The notes: generated from the sequence alone by a model not told the origin. A DNA stretch of 64,000 nt from Psychrobacter sanguinis (GCF_020736705.1 NZ_CP085990.1:310001-374000); one strand, 5' to 3'. Shown: positions 9,345 to 22,400, counted from the stretch's first letter. Translations and numbers: made by a program.

Positions 9345-9453
9345 TGGTTTACCTTAATAAAAATAAATGATGATTGTTGATTGTCATAACTTAAATAAGA
9401 AAACAGCTACTATTGAAATATCACCGCCATAGCTATTAAAGACGATATAAGAT

Positions 9454-10479
9454 TTAATGCGCGGAAGAAGTAAGGCTAATAAAACCCTCAGGATCTAGAA
9501 AGAGACCTTTTTGCCGTATTTCATAATGTAAGTGTGGCCCTGTAGAACGACCCGTTGAGCCAAGCTTACCAATCACATTACCCGCTTTGAGTTCTTGACC
9601 AACTGACACATTAACTTTAGATAGATGCCCATAGACAGTCATATAACCGTAGCCATGTTTGACTTTAACTGCTAAGCCATAACCCCCTAACTTACCTGCG
9701 GTAACAACAACGCCGTCGGCAGTGGTTTTGATAGGCTGACCCGTTTTACCTTTAAAATCTAAGCCATGATGAAACTCAGAGGACCGACCTGTAAAAGGGT
9801 TTGAGCGCTTTCCGAACCGTGAAGATAATGCTCCCCTATGGGGCAGCCCTATAGGCACATTTCGTGCTATACCATTTAAGACTTTTATCTGTTGCGCATA
9901 CTGTCGCATATGACTGACATCTTTAATCAAAGGACCACCCCTATGATTTTTAAAATCACTTGTTAGAGTGGTTTGTTTCAATACTTTGTCAGAAGCTTGG
10001 TCGTTATTATCTTTGACGCTTTTAGAATTATCATTCGGGGCAACTTTTGGTAGCTTAATACCCCGCTCTTTTAAGTAATACTGCAGTTCATTAACCGTTT
10101 TACCCGTTGCTTCCAAGGTCCCTAGTTTTTCTTGTAATTCTTTTGAAGACTGCATCTGAAGCTTTTTTACAGTGTCTTGCAGATCAAGCGTCGCTTGATA
10201 GGCTTCTGCTTCTGCTTTTTTAGCCTGTTGTACTTGTATACTTTTTTTGACACTTAAACCTATCAATATAATAATGAGGGTAACGCACAGTATCAGAGTA
10301 ACGGCCGAAATAATGACGATAGGTTTGAATGATCTAATCAAACGTGTGTTAACACTGATTGATTCAGTTTTATCTACATCGATAATAAGGAGGGTTGTAT
10401 TCTGTCTAATACTGGTTCGCTTATTTTTTAAGATAAGTTTTTTTAGTTTGGAATTAATATAGGCGCTAAGTCTTTCCAT
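9454..10479 (-). CDS. Membrane-anchored M23 family peptidase (LytM-like)
   Basis: The 341-residue protein has a basic cytoplasmic stretch (residues 1-50), one transmembrane helix (about 51-75), a coiled-coil segment (about 80-150) and a C-terminal peptidase M23 domain. The zinc ligands are visible: HxxxD at His237/Asp241 and the HLH of HLHYE at 316-318. All catalytic residues are present, so it is probably an active DD-endopeptidase acting on peptide cross-links in the periplasm. The bactofilin gene follows 109 bp downstream on the same strand; the cytoplasmic N-terminus could contact it. The ribosome-binding site is weak (AGAGC). Confidence 0.9.
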   Translation of the reverse strand: MERLSAYINSKLKKLILKNKRTSIRQNTTLLIIDVDKTESISVNTRLIRSFKPIVIISAVTLILCVTLIIILIGLSVKKSIQVQQAKKAEAEAYQATLDLQDTVKKLQMQSSKELQEKLGTLEATGKTVNELQYYLKERGIKLPKVAPNDNSKSVKDNNDQASDKVLKQTTLTSDFKNHRGGPLIKDVSHMRQYAQQIKVLNGIARNVPIGLPHRGALSSRFGKRSNPFTGRSSEFHHGLDFKGKTGQPIKTTADGVVVTAGKLGGYGLAVKVKHGYGYMTVYGHLSKVNVSVGQELKAGNVIGKLGSTGRSTGPHLHYEIRQKGLFLDPEGFISLTSSAH

Positions 10480-10921
10480 AGCTTATGCTCTAGTAAACTT
10501 GCTCAAGGTAATGGAAGGGATACTGGGTTTAATAAAGTTAAAGCCAGCTCAATTCAATTTAACTGAAACCTGTAAATTAAATTTTATTGGCAACAAATGT
10601 CCAAATTCTCTAAATCATTAGTTACAACTATAATTACAATAAAATAACAATTTAGAAATATATTAACATAAAATTAATTAAATTTACAATTTTTTACATT
10701 ATATTATTTGATTCTGCTACTTCCATTAATACGTATTTTCTTTAACTTGATTGATATAAGCCTGTGTTTTCCTAATTAATATATGACATTACTATACCTT
10801 ATGCTCAAAAGGTAACGACGTTATAATGAATAACTTATTAAAAAAGGCAGCCTAGGCTGCCTTTTTTAAAGTCATATTAAACGTCCTTAAATGCGATAGT
10901 TCGCTGTTCTACAATGAGACG
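10480..10921. other. AT-rich intergenic region
   Basis: This 442-bp gap lies between the M23 peptidase start and the ligA stop. The part nearer the peptidase (10560-10700) is extremely AT-rich and should hold its promoter. The ligA terminator is at 10840-10867. I see no gene. Confidence 0.6.
10840..10867. terminator. Terminator after ligA
   Basis: GGCAGCC (10846-10852) and GGCTGCC (10855-10861) are separated by TA and flanked by A on the left and six T on the right. It lies about 55 bp after the ligA stop, read on the minus strand. The arms are the same 7-mers as in the terminator at 6711-6728. Confidence 0.88.
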
Positions 10922-13386
<2,465 letters not shown>

Positions 13387-14628
13387 ATGTTCAATATCAG
13401 TGAACGTGTTCAAGATTTCTATCAACGTACCCAAGACTTCATCCAGCAAGAAATCGAACCCATTGAAGATGACTTCTGGCAACAGTGTCACGCCCTTAAT
13501 CCCAGTGGCGATTGGCGTACTTGGCAGTGGCCAGAGCAATATCATAGTCTACGCCAAAAAGCGAAACAGGCAGGTCTTTGGAATATGTTCTTGCCCGATG
13601 ATCAGCTCGGTGCTGGCTTATCGGTTACTGACTATGCGCCCATCGCTGAATTAACTGGCCGCAGTCTTATTGCCCCTAATATCTTTAACTGTAATGCCCC
13701 TGATAGTGGCAATATGGAATTGTTATGGCGATATGGTAATGACTCTCAAAAACAGCGTTTTCTTACCCCACTGCTAGAAGGCAAAACGCGCTCCGTATTT
13801 TGCATGACTGAGCCTAGTGTGGCCTCAAGTGATGCCACCAATATGCAAGCGACGGCAATCATTGAAGGTGATGAGATTGTGCTAAATGGCCGCAAATGGT
13901 GGTCCTCTGGTCTTGGTGATCCTGACGTCGATTTCATAATATTTATGGCCTATACCCCAGATAACAACAAAGACCGTCATCATCAGCATTCTATGGTACT
14001 AGTACCGATTGATGCTGAAGGGGTCAGTATTCAGCGTATGTTACAGGTATTTGGGGACTATGATGCGCCGCACGGTCATGGTGAGGTTGAATTTAATAAT
14101 GTCCGAGTGCCTGTAGACAATATCATTGGTGGTCCAGGCATGGGCTTTGAGATTGCCCAAGGTCGCCTAGGTCCTGGTCGTATTCACCATTGTATGCGCT
14201 GCATTGGCGCTGCTGAAAAATCATTGGAATTGGCGGTTCACCGTGGTATGAGTCGTACCGGTTTTGGCAAGCCTATCCTACAGCTTGGCGGCAATATGGA
14301 ACGCATTGCTGATGCCCGAGTTAAAATTGATCAAGCCCGTTTATTGACCTTATATGCCGCCCAAAAAATGGACGAGAAAGGGATAAAAGCGGCATTAACT
14401 GAAATTTCAGCGATTAAAGTGGTTGCCCCAACTGTGCTGCAAGAAGTGGTCGACATGGCGATGCAAATTCATGGTGGTATGGGCGTTAGTCAAGACACCA
14501 TGTTACCCAGATTTTATGCCCAAGCTCGTAGCTTACGCTTAGCAGATGGCCCAGACGAAGTGCATAAAACCATGATTGCCAAACTTGAGCTAAAAAAATT
14601 AGGCTATAGCCGCCCCCGTTCTAAGTGA
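13387..14628 (+). CDS. Acyl-CoA dehydrogenase (ACAD10/11-like)
   Basis: The 413-residue protein has acyl-CoA dehydrogenase signatures in order: CMTEPSVASSDATNM, the ALNGRKWWSSG-type strand, GEVEFNNVRVPVDNIIGGPGMGFEIAQGRLGPGRIHHCMR, MQIHGGMGV and the closing RLADGPDEVHKTM. The last motif and the adjacent APH-like kinase resemble the ACAD10/ACAD11 group, where animals fuse the two domains in one chain. That group and the Pseudomonas Lva enzymes act on 4-hydroxyacyl-CoA: a kinase phosphorylates the hydroxyl and the ACAD-type enzyme eliminates it. I chose the ATG at 13387 because AAAGGA lies 7 nt upstream and homology begins there; the frame opens earlier, from a GTG at 13306. Confidence 0.9.
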   Translation: MFNISERVQDFYQRTQDFIQQEIEPIEDDFWQQCHALNPSGDWRTWQWPEQYHSLRQKAKQAGLWNMFLPDDQLGAGLSVTDYAPIAELTGRSLIAPNIFNCNAPDSGNMELLWRYGNDSQKQRFLTPLLEGKTRSVFCMTEPSVASSDATNMQATAIIEGDEIVLNGRKWWSSGLGDPDVDFIIFMAYTPDNNKDRHHQHSMVLVPIDAEGVSIQRMLQVFGDYDAPHGHGEVEFNNVRVPVDNIIGGPGMGFEIAQGRLGPGRIHHCMRCIGAAEKSLELAVHRGMSRTGFGKPILQLGGNMERIADARVKIDQARLLTLYAAQKMDEKGIKAALTEISAIKVVAPTVLQEVVDMAMQIHGGMGVSQDTMLPRFYAQARSLRLADGPDEVHKTMIAKLELKKLGYSRPRSK

Positions 14629-14729
14629 TAACGGACCTTCTTTAGAGCACAGTGCATTAAGCGCAAATGACATTTAGAACCTCATGCATTTTGCGCACAA
14701 TTTCAACCAAACATATAAAAAGGATTTTT

Positions 14730-15941
14730 ATGAGTACCCGTCAACCTCAAGCTACTGAGCATCAAGCCAGCAACCAAAAAACCAGTAACCGAGAAGCCCC
14801 TGACCAAAACACGGTTATTGATAAAGCAGGTAAAGTTCGTGATTCCGAAGCTTTAGACAGCCAAGCAGTGACGCAGTGGCTGATTTCACAAGGCATTGAG
14901 GTTGAAGGCGAGCCAGAAGTGACTCAGTTTTCAGGCGGCGCCTCCAACTGGACCTACCGTTTGCAGTACCCCAATATGGACTTGATTCTACGTCGTCCGC
15001 CGGCGGGTACCAAAGCTAAGTCCGCTCATGACATGGTACGTGAATATAAGGTGCAACAGGCCTTAGCCGACGATTATCCTTATGTGCCTAAAATGATTGC
15101 ACTGTGTACCGATGATTCAGTGATTGGCTGTGATTTCTATGTAATGCAGCGCCTAGTGGGTATCATCCCTCGTGCCAATCTTCCCAAATCTCTAAATCTA
15201 GACAGCACAGAGGTTCGTAACTTGTGTACCAATGTTATCGATGCCTTAATCGAACTGCACCAAATCGATTATCAAAATAACCCAGAGTTAAGCGCCCTTG
15301 GCAAAGGGGAAGGCTATTGCGAGCGTCAAGTTATGGGCTGGGACAAGCGCTATAAAAAAGCCAAGACCCCTAATGTGCCGAGTTTCTTTATTGTGCGTCA
15401 GTGGCTAAAGCGCAATCTTCCAGAGGACAGTCGTATCTGCGTCATTCACAATGACTGGCGTTTTGACAATGTGGTGTTAGACCCCGAGCAGCCGACTAAG
15501 GTAATTGGGGTATTGGACTGGGAAATGGCCACTTTGGGCGATCCGCTCATGGATTTAGGCAGTGCCCTAGCCTATTGGGTTCAAGCTGACGACAATAAAA
15601 TTATGCGTCAATCCCGCCGTCAACCCACCCATCTAGAAGGTATGATGACTCGTGAGGAGGTGGTGAATTATTATCTGCAAAAGACCGGCATGGACAGTAG
15701 CAACTGGACTTTCTACGAAGTATTTGGCTTATTCCGTTTAGCGGGTATTGCTCAGCAAATTTATTACCGTTATTACCACAAGCAAACCGACAATCTTGCT
15801 TTTAAAAACTTCTGGATTATTATTCACGCGATTCATGCCCGCGCTTTAAAACTTATTGCCAAACATGAAGCCTTACGGGTTGTCGATAAAAACACACTAC
15901 CCAAACCGATTCAATCGCTAGCCGAACGCTGGGTACCCTAA
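14730..15941 (+). CDS. APH-like phosphotransferase (LvaA/ACAD10-type kinase)
   Basis: The 403-residue protein is of the aminoglycoside-phosphotransferase fold. A disordered N-terminus (residues 1-45) precedes the small lobe (QFSGGASNWTYRL, LILRRPPAG). The large lobe has the catalytic loop CVIHNDWRFDNVV and the metal-binding GVLDWEMATLGDPLMDLG. Both catalytic Asp residues are present. The close fit to the kinase half of ACAD10/11 and the dehydrogenase gene 101 bp upstream argue for a hydroxyacyl-CoA kinase rather than antibiotic resistance. The start at 14730 follows AAAGGA; the frame extends 21 codons further up without support. Confidence 0.87.
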   Translation: MSTRQPQATEHQASNQKTSNREAPDQNTVIDKAGKVRDSEALDSQAVTQWLISQGIEVEGEPEVTQFSGGASNWTYRLQYPNMDLILRRPPAGTKAKSAHDMVREYKVQQALADDYPYVPKMIALCTDDSVIGCDFYVMQRLVGIIPRANLPKSLNLDSTEVRNLCTNVIDALIELHQIDYQNNPELSALGKGEGYCERQVMGWDKRYKKAKTPNVPSFFIVRQWLKRNLPEDSRICVIHNDWRFDNVVLDPEQPTKVIGVLDWEMATLGDPLMDLGSALAYWVQADDNKIMRQSRRQPTHLEGMMTREEVVNYYLQKTGMDSSNWTFYEVFGLFRLAGIAQQIYYRYYHKQTDNLAFKNFWIIIHAIHARALKLIAKHEALRVVDKNTLPKPIQSLAERWVP

Positions 15942-15976
15942 GTGATTGGCTGATCTTATGCCCTTATAAATTAGTC

Positions 15977-15993
15977 ACTTATAAATTATAAGT
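15977..15993. repeat. Short dyad in the kinase-phosphatase gap
   Basis: ACTTATA and TATAAGT flank AAT, giving a 7-bp inverted repeat. Related words (CTTATAAATTAGT, CTATAAGTC) sit on both sides. It could be an operator or a weak hairpin; there is no T-run. Confidence 0.35.
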
Positions 15994-16102
15994 ACAAACT
16001 ATAAGTCATCAGCCATGAGTTGAAAAATTAACAAGATGAATGGTGCGGATACCCGTCATTGATTGATTAAATACAATTAAAACTTTAAGAATAAAGGACA
16101 CT

Positions 16103-16834
16103 ATGACTACTCTGCTATTTGCCAGACATGGGCAGGCCTCTTTTGGTCAAAGTAATTACGACAAACTATCTCCCCTGGGAGAAAAACAAGCTGCTTTGTT
16201 GGGCAGCCATTATGGCTCTACACAACGTAAAATTGATGCGATTGTCAGTGGCAGTCTGGTACGTCAACAACACTCAGCGGCGCATTTTTTGAACGCTTAT
16301 AAGCAACAAGGTATAGTCAACCCAGAGCTATCTGAACCTAAAATCATTGAACCATTTAATGAGTTCAACCATAAAGATGTGTTTATTAAATTCAATCCTA
16401 GCTTTGCCACAGAAGCTGGAGTAATGGCTGCGGTGGCGCAAGCACCGGTCCCTAAAGTACGTTTGGCCGAGCTTTTTAATGAGGCCATGATTCGTTGGCA
16501 TTCAGGCGAGCATGATGCTGATTATTTAGAAAGTTGGTCGCAATTTAATGCACGGGTACAGCAGGCGCTACAGCAGGTTATTGAATATGCTCAGCAGCAA
16601 GAAGCCAATACGGTGTTAACGTTTACATCAGGTGGAGTTATCGCGGCCATTGCGGCCAGTTTGCTAAAATCAGGCAGTGACAATCTGAGTACGACTGCTT
16701 ATCAGATAAACCGTAGTTTGATTAATACGGGAGTTACCGCCGTGGTTCTAAAGGGCGACTCACCCAAATTGCTGTCTTTAAATGAACACAGCCATCTGTA
16801 CCATGAAGGTCAAAGCTTGGTGTCATGGCACTAA
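16103..16834 (+). CDS. Histidine phosphatase family protein
   Basis: The 243-residue protein begins with the branch-1 histidine phosphatase motif LLFARHGQASFG, whose His is the phosphate-accepting residue. Other expected elements are the SGSLVRQQHSA segment and TFTSGGVIAAIAASLL, although the second conserved His of that region appears to be replaced by SG. The substrate cannot be read from sequence. Its place between an APH-like kinase and a short-chain dehydrogenase suggests a role linked to phosphorylated intermediates of that module. It starts at ATG 16103 with AAAGGA upstream. Confidence 0.85.
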   Translation: MTTLLFARHGQASFGQSNYDKLSPLGEKQAALLGSHYGSTQRKIDAIVSGSLVRQQHSAAHFLNAYKQQGIVNPELSEPKIIEPFNEFNHKDVFIKFNPSFATEAGVMAAVAQAPVPKVRLAELFNEAMIRWHSGEHDADYLESWSQFNARVQQALQQVIEYAQQQEANTVLTFTSGGVIAAIAASLLKSGSDNLSTTAYQINRSLINTGVTAVVLKGDSPKLLSLNEHSHLYHEGQSLVSWH

Positions 16835-16985
16835 TCGTTTTAGAAATTGTTTCAGTTGTCATTTAAATTACTGTTTTAATTATTAGCTAAGTTGCTGGTT
16901 AAATCATTACTCAAGATAAACGCTCAGTATGACAGTATTATGCATACTGAGCCATAGACCCGTATTTCAGATAATAAGGATATTT

Positions 16986-17864
16986 ATGAAAAACTCGCTA
17001 TTGGGCACCCTGCAAAAAGGAGTTATGGACACGGTGCAAACCAAAATTGCAGAAACCAAAACCCTGCTACAAAATCCGGACATGAGCGGCCTGATAAAGG
17101 ACAAAATTGGTAAAGACAAAACCATCATTATTACCGGTGCCAGTTCAGGTATCGGTGCCGGTATGGCACGAATCTTTGGTAAGCTTGGTTACAATTTGGC
17201 CATTTGTGCGCGGCGTATTGAGCGTTTAGAAACACTCAAAGCCGAAATACTGGCGGAGAACCCTGAAATTCGGGTCGAACTAAAGGCGCTCGATGTCAGT
17301 GACTATGACGCCGTATTTGAAACGTTTAAAGAGTTTCAACACCTGTTTGATAGTATTGATCGCGTCATTGTTAATGCGGGTGTTGGTGAGGGCCGCCGAG
17401 TAGGCACAGGACGGTTTCATATCAACCGCCGCACCGCTGAAATTAATTTTATCTCTGCGTTGGCCCAATGTGAAGCCGCTATGGAAATATTCCGTGCACA
17501 AAAATTTGGCCACTTGGTCGCCATCTCTAGTATGTCTGCAATGCGGGGGATGCCCAAACACTTAACGGTCTATGCTGCCAGTAAAGCAGGATTAGCTCAT
17601 TTAGCAGAGGGTATTCGTGCAGAAATGATTGCGGACAAGTTACCGATCAAAGTGACCACGATTTATCCGGGCTATATTCGCACTGAAATTAACGAGGGAG
17701 CACCGAAGCTGGCTTTTGAAGTGGATGAAGTGACCGGAAGTAATGCTTTAGTTGCTGCCATTGAATCTGGCGTAGAACAAGCCTGTGTCCCTGCTCTACC
17801 TTGGATGGTCATTGGTAAAGCGATGAAGCACCTACCCTTGCACTTGGTCAATAAATTAGGATAA
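16986..17864 (+). CDS. Short-chain dehydrogenase/reductase
   Basis: The 292-residue protein is a classical SDR: the cofactor motif TGASSGIGAGMAR, the NAGVG segment, the catalytic Ser in AISSMSAMRG and YAASK for Tyr/Lys. A 40-residue N-terminal extension precedes the Rossmann fold. SDR family members take part in 4-hydroxy acid breakdown (LvaD in Pseudomonas), and this one closes the plus-strand ACAD/APH module. The start at 16986 has AAGGA 7 nt upstream; the frame opens 19 codons earlier without support. The same-strand gap from the phosphatase is 151 bp. Confidence 0.87.
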   Translation: MKNSLLGTLQKGVMDTVQTKIAETKTLLQNPDMSGLIKDKIGKDKTIIITGASSGIGAGMARIFGKLGYNLAICARRIERLETLKAEILAENPEIRVELKALDVSDYDAVFETFKEFQHLFDSIDRVIVNAGVGEGRRVGTGRFHINRRTAEINFISALAQCEAAMEIFRAQKFGHLVAISSMSAMRGMPKHLTVYAASKAGLAHLAEGIRAEMIADKLPIKVTTIYPGYIRTEINEGAPKLAFEVDEVTGSNALVAAIESGVEQACVPALPWMVIGKAMKHLPLHLVNKLG

Positions 17865-17881
17865 CTTGTTTCTTAAAACCC

Positions 17882-17926
17882 TGCCTCTCATAGCTCTGAC
17901 TCTCATAGTCTTGCCTCTTATAGCCT
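17882..17926. repeat. Three degenerate 15-bp tandem units
   Basis: Units at 17882-17896, 17897-17911 and 17912-17926 follow the pattern TGCCTCTCATAGnnT with 2-4 differences. They lie just after the SDR stop and before the shared terminator. Confidence 0.7.
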
Positions 17927-17966
17927 TTTACGTTCTAAACTCTCTCTTATAATAATTTATTGAATT

Positions 17967-18002
17967 AAAAAAGCCGTCGCTTAACTCAAGCGACGGCTTT
18001 TT
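17967..18002. terminator. Bidirectional terminator between SDR and zipA
   Basis: A 12-bp perfect stem (17971-17982 with 17988-17999) has a 5-nt loop and is flanked by A and T runs. It is well placed to end both convergent transcripts. Confidence 0.93.
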
Positions 18003-18039
18003 ATTTAAAATGACAAGGACAAGCCTTATAAGACAATCT

Positions 18040-19101
18040 CTAACGCATTGCTGCCTGATATTCTTGCACCTGCGCGCGCAACTGCTGTCTACGCTCACGT
18101 GTTACTATTTCATTATTTTCATCTAATATGACTGCATTTAAATCATTAGAGATTAAATTAACCACACTCATCATGGTATCAAATCCCTGCATGGCTTTAG
18201 GGTGTGGCAAGGATAAAAACAGTACCAATCCATTGTATTTAGACGTGGGTAGTAAATTCAAATCAAATGGCGTAATCCCATCGTGATTAATACCCATCAT
18301 ACTAAACCATAAGATGCCTGAGCCATCTTTGTTTTCATAACGATGGAACATGTTCATCGCCCCATATTTTAGGCCATACTGAGACACCAAAGACAATATG
18401 GTTCTACCATCAATAAGGTCGTAACTGTTTTTAGGCATCAAAGTAATATTGATGTTTTCTTGAGCATGATTCAAAGGGCTATTCTGATCTTGATCCGCTT
18501 CTGCCAGTAAATGATGGTCTAACATCGGACTATTTTCTTCAAAATCACGCTCTTGTGCAGTTTCAATAACAGGCATCAATTTTTCAGTCGCAGACGCCAG
18601 ACTAGAGAAGACATCATCTTCACAATCATCAATCTGTAATCCAGTAAGATCCATATCGGTTGACTGCTGATTAACCGCTGAATGGGTACCATTACCGGGT
18701 CTGTTATTCTGCGAGGCAGAAGGATTGGTAAAATGAGTGGTCTTTGGCGGAGTTGCCACTGTCTCATGATCTGCATAGTCTTCCATTGTCGCAGGTTCAT
18801 AAGCATGCTGTTGAACAGACTCATGATGCGTAGGCATGGCTGATTCTTCGTGAATAATCGGCTGTAGATGCTCGCGGTCAGGGATAATAACCGTTTCACT
18901 TTCCATCATCTCTTCTGGCTTATATTCTTCAACCAATTTTCGTTCATGACGAGGGATAATAGGGATACCATTTTTATCACGAATAACCGCTTGTGAGTTG
19001 GTCTCGGCTTTGCGGTTTAACATGCCGCGAATAATCATATAAAGACCTACCACCATAATTACAACAGCGATAATAATTAAAATATAGTCTACGGTGGTCA
19101 T
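18040..19101 (-). CDS. zipA: Cell division protein ZipA
   Basis: The 353-residue protein has one N-terminal membrane helix (about residues 6-25) starting almost at the first residue, as ZipA does with its N-terminus outside. A charged and then low-complexity linker (about 30-190) leads to a C-terminal FtsZ-binding domain (about 210-350). Family features there are MPKNSYDLIDGRTILSLVSQ, FHRYENKDGSGILWFSMMG and LFLSLPHPKAMQGFDTMM. It tethers FtsZ filaments to the membrane at the division site. smc lies 317 bp upstream on the same strand, the usual neighbour; ligA, the usual downstream gene, is displaced. Confidence 0.93.
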   Translation of the reverse strand: MTTVDYILIIIAVVIMVVGLYMIIRGMLNRKAETNSQAVIRDKNGIPIIPRHERKLVEEYKPEEMMESETVIIPDREHLQPIIHEESAMPTHHESVQQHAYEPATMEDYADHETVATPPKTTHFTNPSASQNNRPGNGTHSAVNQQSTDMDLTGLQIDDCEDDVFSSLASATEKLMPVIETAQERDFEENSPMLDHHLLAEADQDQNSPLNHAQENINITLMPKNSYDLIDGRTILSLVSQYGLKYGAMNMFHRYENKDGSGILWFSMMGINHDGITPFDLNLLPTSKYNGLVLFLSLPHPKAMQGFDTMMSVVNLISNDLNAVILDENNEIVTRERRQQLRAQVQEYQAAMR

Positions 19102-19418
19102 GATGTACGCGTCCTAAAATTGAGATAGAAAAAACGCTGTTAGTCTACCATGCTTACCCTCGCTCGTCATTAGTGATGACAAGCAATAGATAACTATTTA
19201 GAGCAAATCTAAAAGCGTTAGTGATTTAGAAAAAATTTAAGGTTAATGACTGGTCTATTCGAGTAAGTAATGCTTAAAACTCATGCCAATTTGTCTTTCA
19301 TTTTAACGTCATATAGCACAATGAATCTATCTTACCAATGTAACGATAAACTACGCCAAATTATGTCAATCAGCAGAGATTTAATGGAATAGCAGATCTA
19401 GAAACTAAACTATAGTGC
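19102..19418. other. Intergenic region between smc and zipA
   Basis: 317 bp of AT-rich sequence. I see no gene, terminator or strong promoter. It presumably holds a zipA promoter. Confidence 0.5.
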
Positions 19419-22400
19419 TTAAGCCGTAGGATCCAAATATTGCTCTGCCTCTTCTAAGCTTACACTAACCAAAGTCGATATGCCGGGTTGCGGCATAGTC
19501 ACCCCTTTTAATTCATCCGCTATTTGCATCGCCAATTTATTATGGCTAATAAAGATAAACTGCACCTCATCTGCCAGATCTGAAATTAAATTAGTAAACC
19601 TCATTACGTTAGCATCATCAAGAGGTGCATCAACTTCATCCAACACACAAAACGGAGCCGGATGTTGTTTAAAGATGGCAAATATAAGGCTCAATGCGGT
19701 CAAAGTTTTTTCGCCGCCAGACAGCACTGCCAATCGGCTGTTCTTCTTACCTTTAGGCTGCGCCATTAATTCCAAGCCTGCTCGCCACTGCTCGCTTTGC
19801 TCTAAATCCTCTTCTTTACTCAACGTAAGACTGGCCTGGCCGCCCCCGAAGACTTTGGTAAATAAATTAGTCAATGATTCATTCACTGAGTCTAAGGTCT
19901 CCAAGAATAGCGTCTTGGTTTTGGCATCAATGGAGGCAATAGCATCAGTGAGCGTGGCCATACTTGCAGTGATATCATTTATCTGCTGCTCTAAAGGCAA
20001 TAGACGCTCATCGACTGCCGCTAACTCTGCGGCTGCAGCCAAGTTTACGGGTCCCATATTATTCAATTTAGCGCTGAGCTGTAGATCATCACTTTGTAGC
20101 TTTTGCAGTTTAACCTCTGACAGGCTTCGACCATGAGCCAAATAATCTGTCAATATCGTCTCGGGTGTTAGCTCATTATTCACTTGCGTAAGACGCACGC
20201 CTGCTTCACTGATACGCTCATTGGCAATGGCCACTTGGGTCACCGTTTCTGCTAACTGTTGTTGCTGCTGCTGTAGCTGCTGTTCAGTATCATCGCGCTG
20301 TTGTTGCAAATCATTGGCTTCAGTTTGCAACGTATTAATAATGGCATTACGCTCATCTAGCGCCGTCTGCATCTCATGATGCGTGCTACGCGTTTGCTTT
20401 AAACTGGCGTCAAGCTTTGGCAGTTGTTGTTGTAATTTCTGCTGTTCTTGTTGTAGTCGCTGCTCGGCCTGCTTAAGTTGTTTTAAGTCTATAGACAATT
20501 GCTGTAACTGCTGTTGATTGTGCTTTTCTGCCAGCTCCGCCCTGCTCACTTCTAGCTGAAGTTGACGCAGGCTATTACCATCTTCACGCTCTTGCTGACT
20601 AATAACTTGTCGCTGCTGCTGTAATTGTTGTTGCTTGTCTTTTACAACAATAAGTTTAGGCTCAACAGTGTGAAGCTCTTTCTTAGCCTGCTCTTGACTG
20701 ACCGTAAGCTGTGTCAGCTCTTGCTGTAACTGTTGGTAGTCTTCATCAAGCTGCTGACGTTGCTGCTTTAGCCGCTGCTGCTCACTATTTTGTCTGTCTT
20801 GTTTGGCACGCAGCTCTACCTGTTGCTGCTTCAGATTGTGCAGGCTATGGGTCAGAGTCGAAAGCTGTGCTGACAACTCTTCAACAACGACCGAACCTTG
20901 TTCTTTCTTGAGCTGATTGGCCTTCAACTGTTGACTAAGTTGTTCCATCTGCGCTTCGATTTCGTTGAGCTGGTCTTCCAAGATCGCTAAACGTTGTTGC
21001 TGTTGTAAGCGCACACTCAAAAACTGTGCATTTTGCGACTCACCGCTAAGTTTAGAGAGGTGAATCGCCCCAAAGTGCCCCATTACCCAGCCTGACGCCG
21101 TAATAATTAAAGCAAATTGTGGCAACTGTACGATAAGTTCTGCAGCCATTTGCAAGGCTGTGTTGTCCTCACCCGTTTTCAAGTCTTTCAAATTTTTATC
21201 AGCATACAGATAACACTGTTGCCATAAGCCCAGTTTGGGTGTCGTGATTAAGTCAGATAAAGGAATAAGCTGCGATCCCATTGCTTTGGTGATCGTTTGC
21301 GATGCAGAGTTAGCAAATAGCACACTACCTGCCTGCTCATTTTCAGACGAGCTGTCTTTTTGTTTATTCTGGTTTTGCTTTGGCCTGGAGGTATGCTTAG
21401 AGGATTGATTTAAAACGTTGTTTGCCGCTAAATCTGATTCTGAGCCTATCAACCCAGACAATAACTGATACCACTGACCCACCTCTGTTTTGTCTTTGGT
21501 GGCTGTGATATCCATAACCCGACTGTCTAGCCAAAATGCCAACCACCTGTCTAACACCAAAGCATATTGTTCGCCCGCTTTGCTCAATTTTATTTGCTGA
21601 TGCAATGCTGGCAGTTTGTTCAGACGGGATAAAGAGGCAGTAGATTGATTGTCCTTTAGTGCTGAATCAGTAGTGGCGCTGGCAGATGCAACATCGGAAG
21701 CCTCAAGTTGTGATTTCTTGTCTTTTTTAGGATGGACAATACTGTGCAGCGTTTCATACTCAGCTATCAAGCTGGCGTGCTGTTTCTCTAGCTGAGCCAA
21801 TTGAGTTTGTTGAGTCGTTACAGTCTGGGATAGCTTATTTAACGCTGGTTGCTCAGTCTCTAAACTTTCGGTGACGGTTTCTTGTTGTTTGATAAGCCCC
21901 GATAGCTTCGCCTCTAAATCTACTAAAGCCGTGTCTGGATTGTCGGATAAAACGTCTGGATTATCAGACAAATCCTTAGCTGTTTTATCATCACCGTTAT
22001 TCGCATTTTGTGGTGATTGAGCAACACCCCACTTGACCGCTTCTTGTTGCCATAAGCTTTGCTGAGTCTGCCACTTAGATAAATCTTGCTGCACTCGATG
22101 TGCTGCTTGTTTATCAAGTGCCAGTTGCTGCTCATACTGACGTTGCTCTTTTTCTAACGCCATTACCTGAGCATTGGTCTCATCCCAAGCGACTTGTAAA
22201 GGCGCATAGGCTTGCTGAGTCTGCGTCTGACGCTGTTCAAGCTCAGTAATTTTAGGAGTTAAGCTAGCTATTAACTCAGCTTGGGCTTGTTGCTCTTTTT
22301 GGGTCTCTGCCAGTGAGCTTTCCGCTCTTTTTTGACGCTCTAAATTGGCTTGATACCGTCCATCAAGCTGATTAATATTAGCCTGTAGGTTATTTAATTG

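Noticed and set aside
14730..15941. The APH-like kinase as an aminoglycoside resistance gene
   Set aside because: Its neighbours and sequence character fit the kinase of ACAD10/11 or LvaA, and there is no mobile context.
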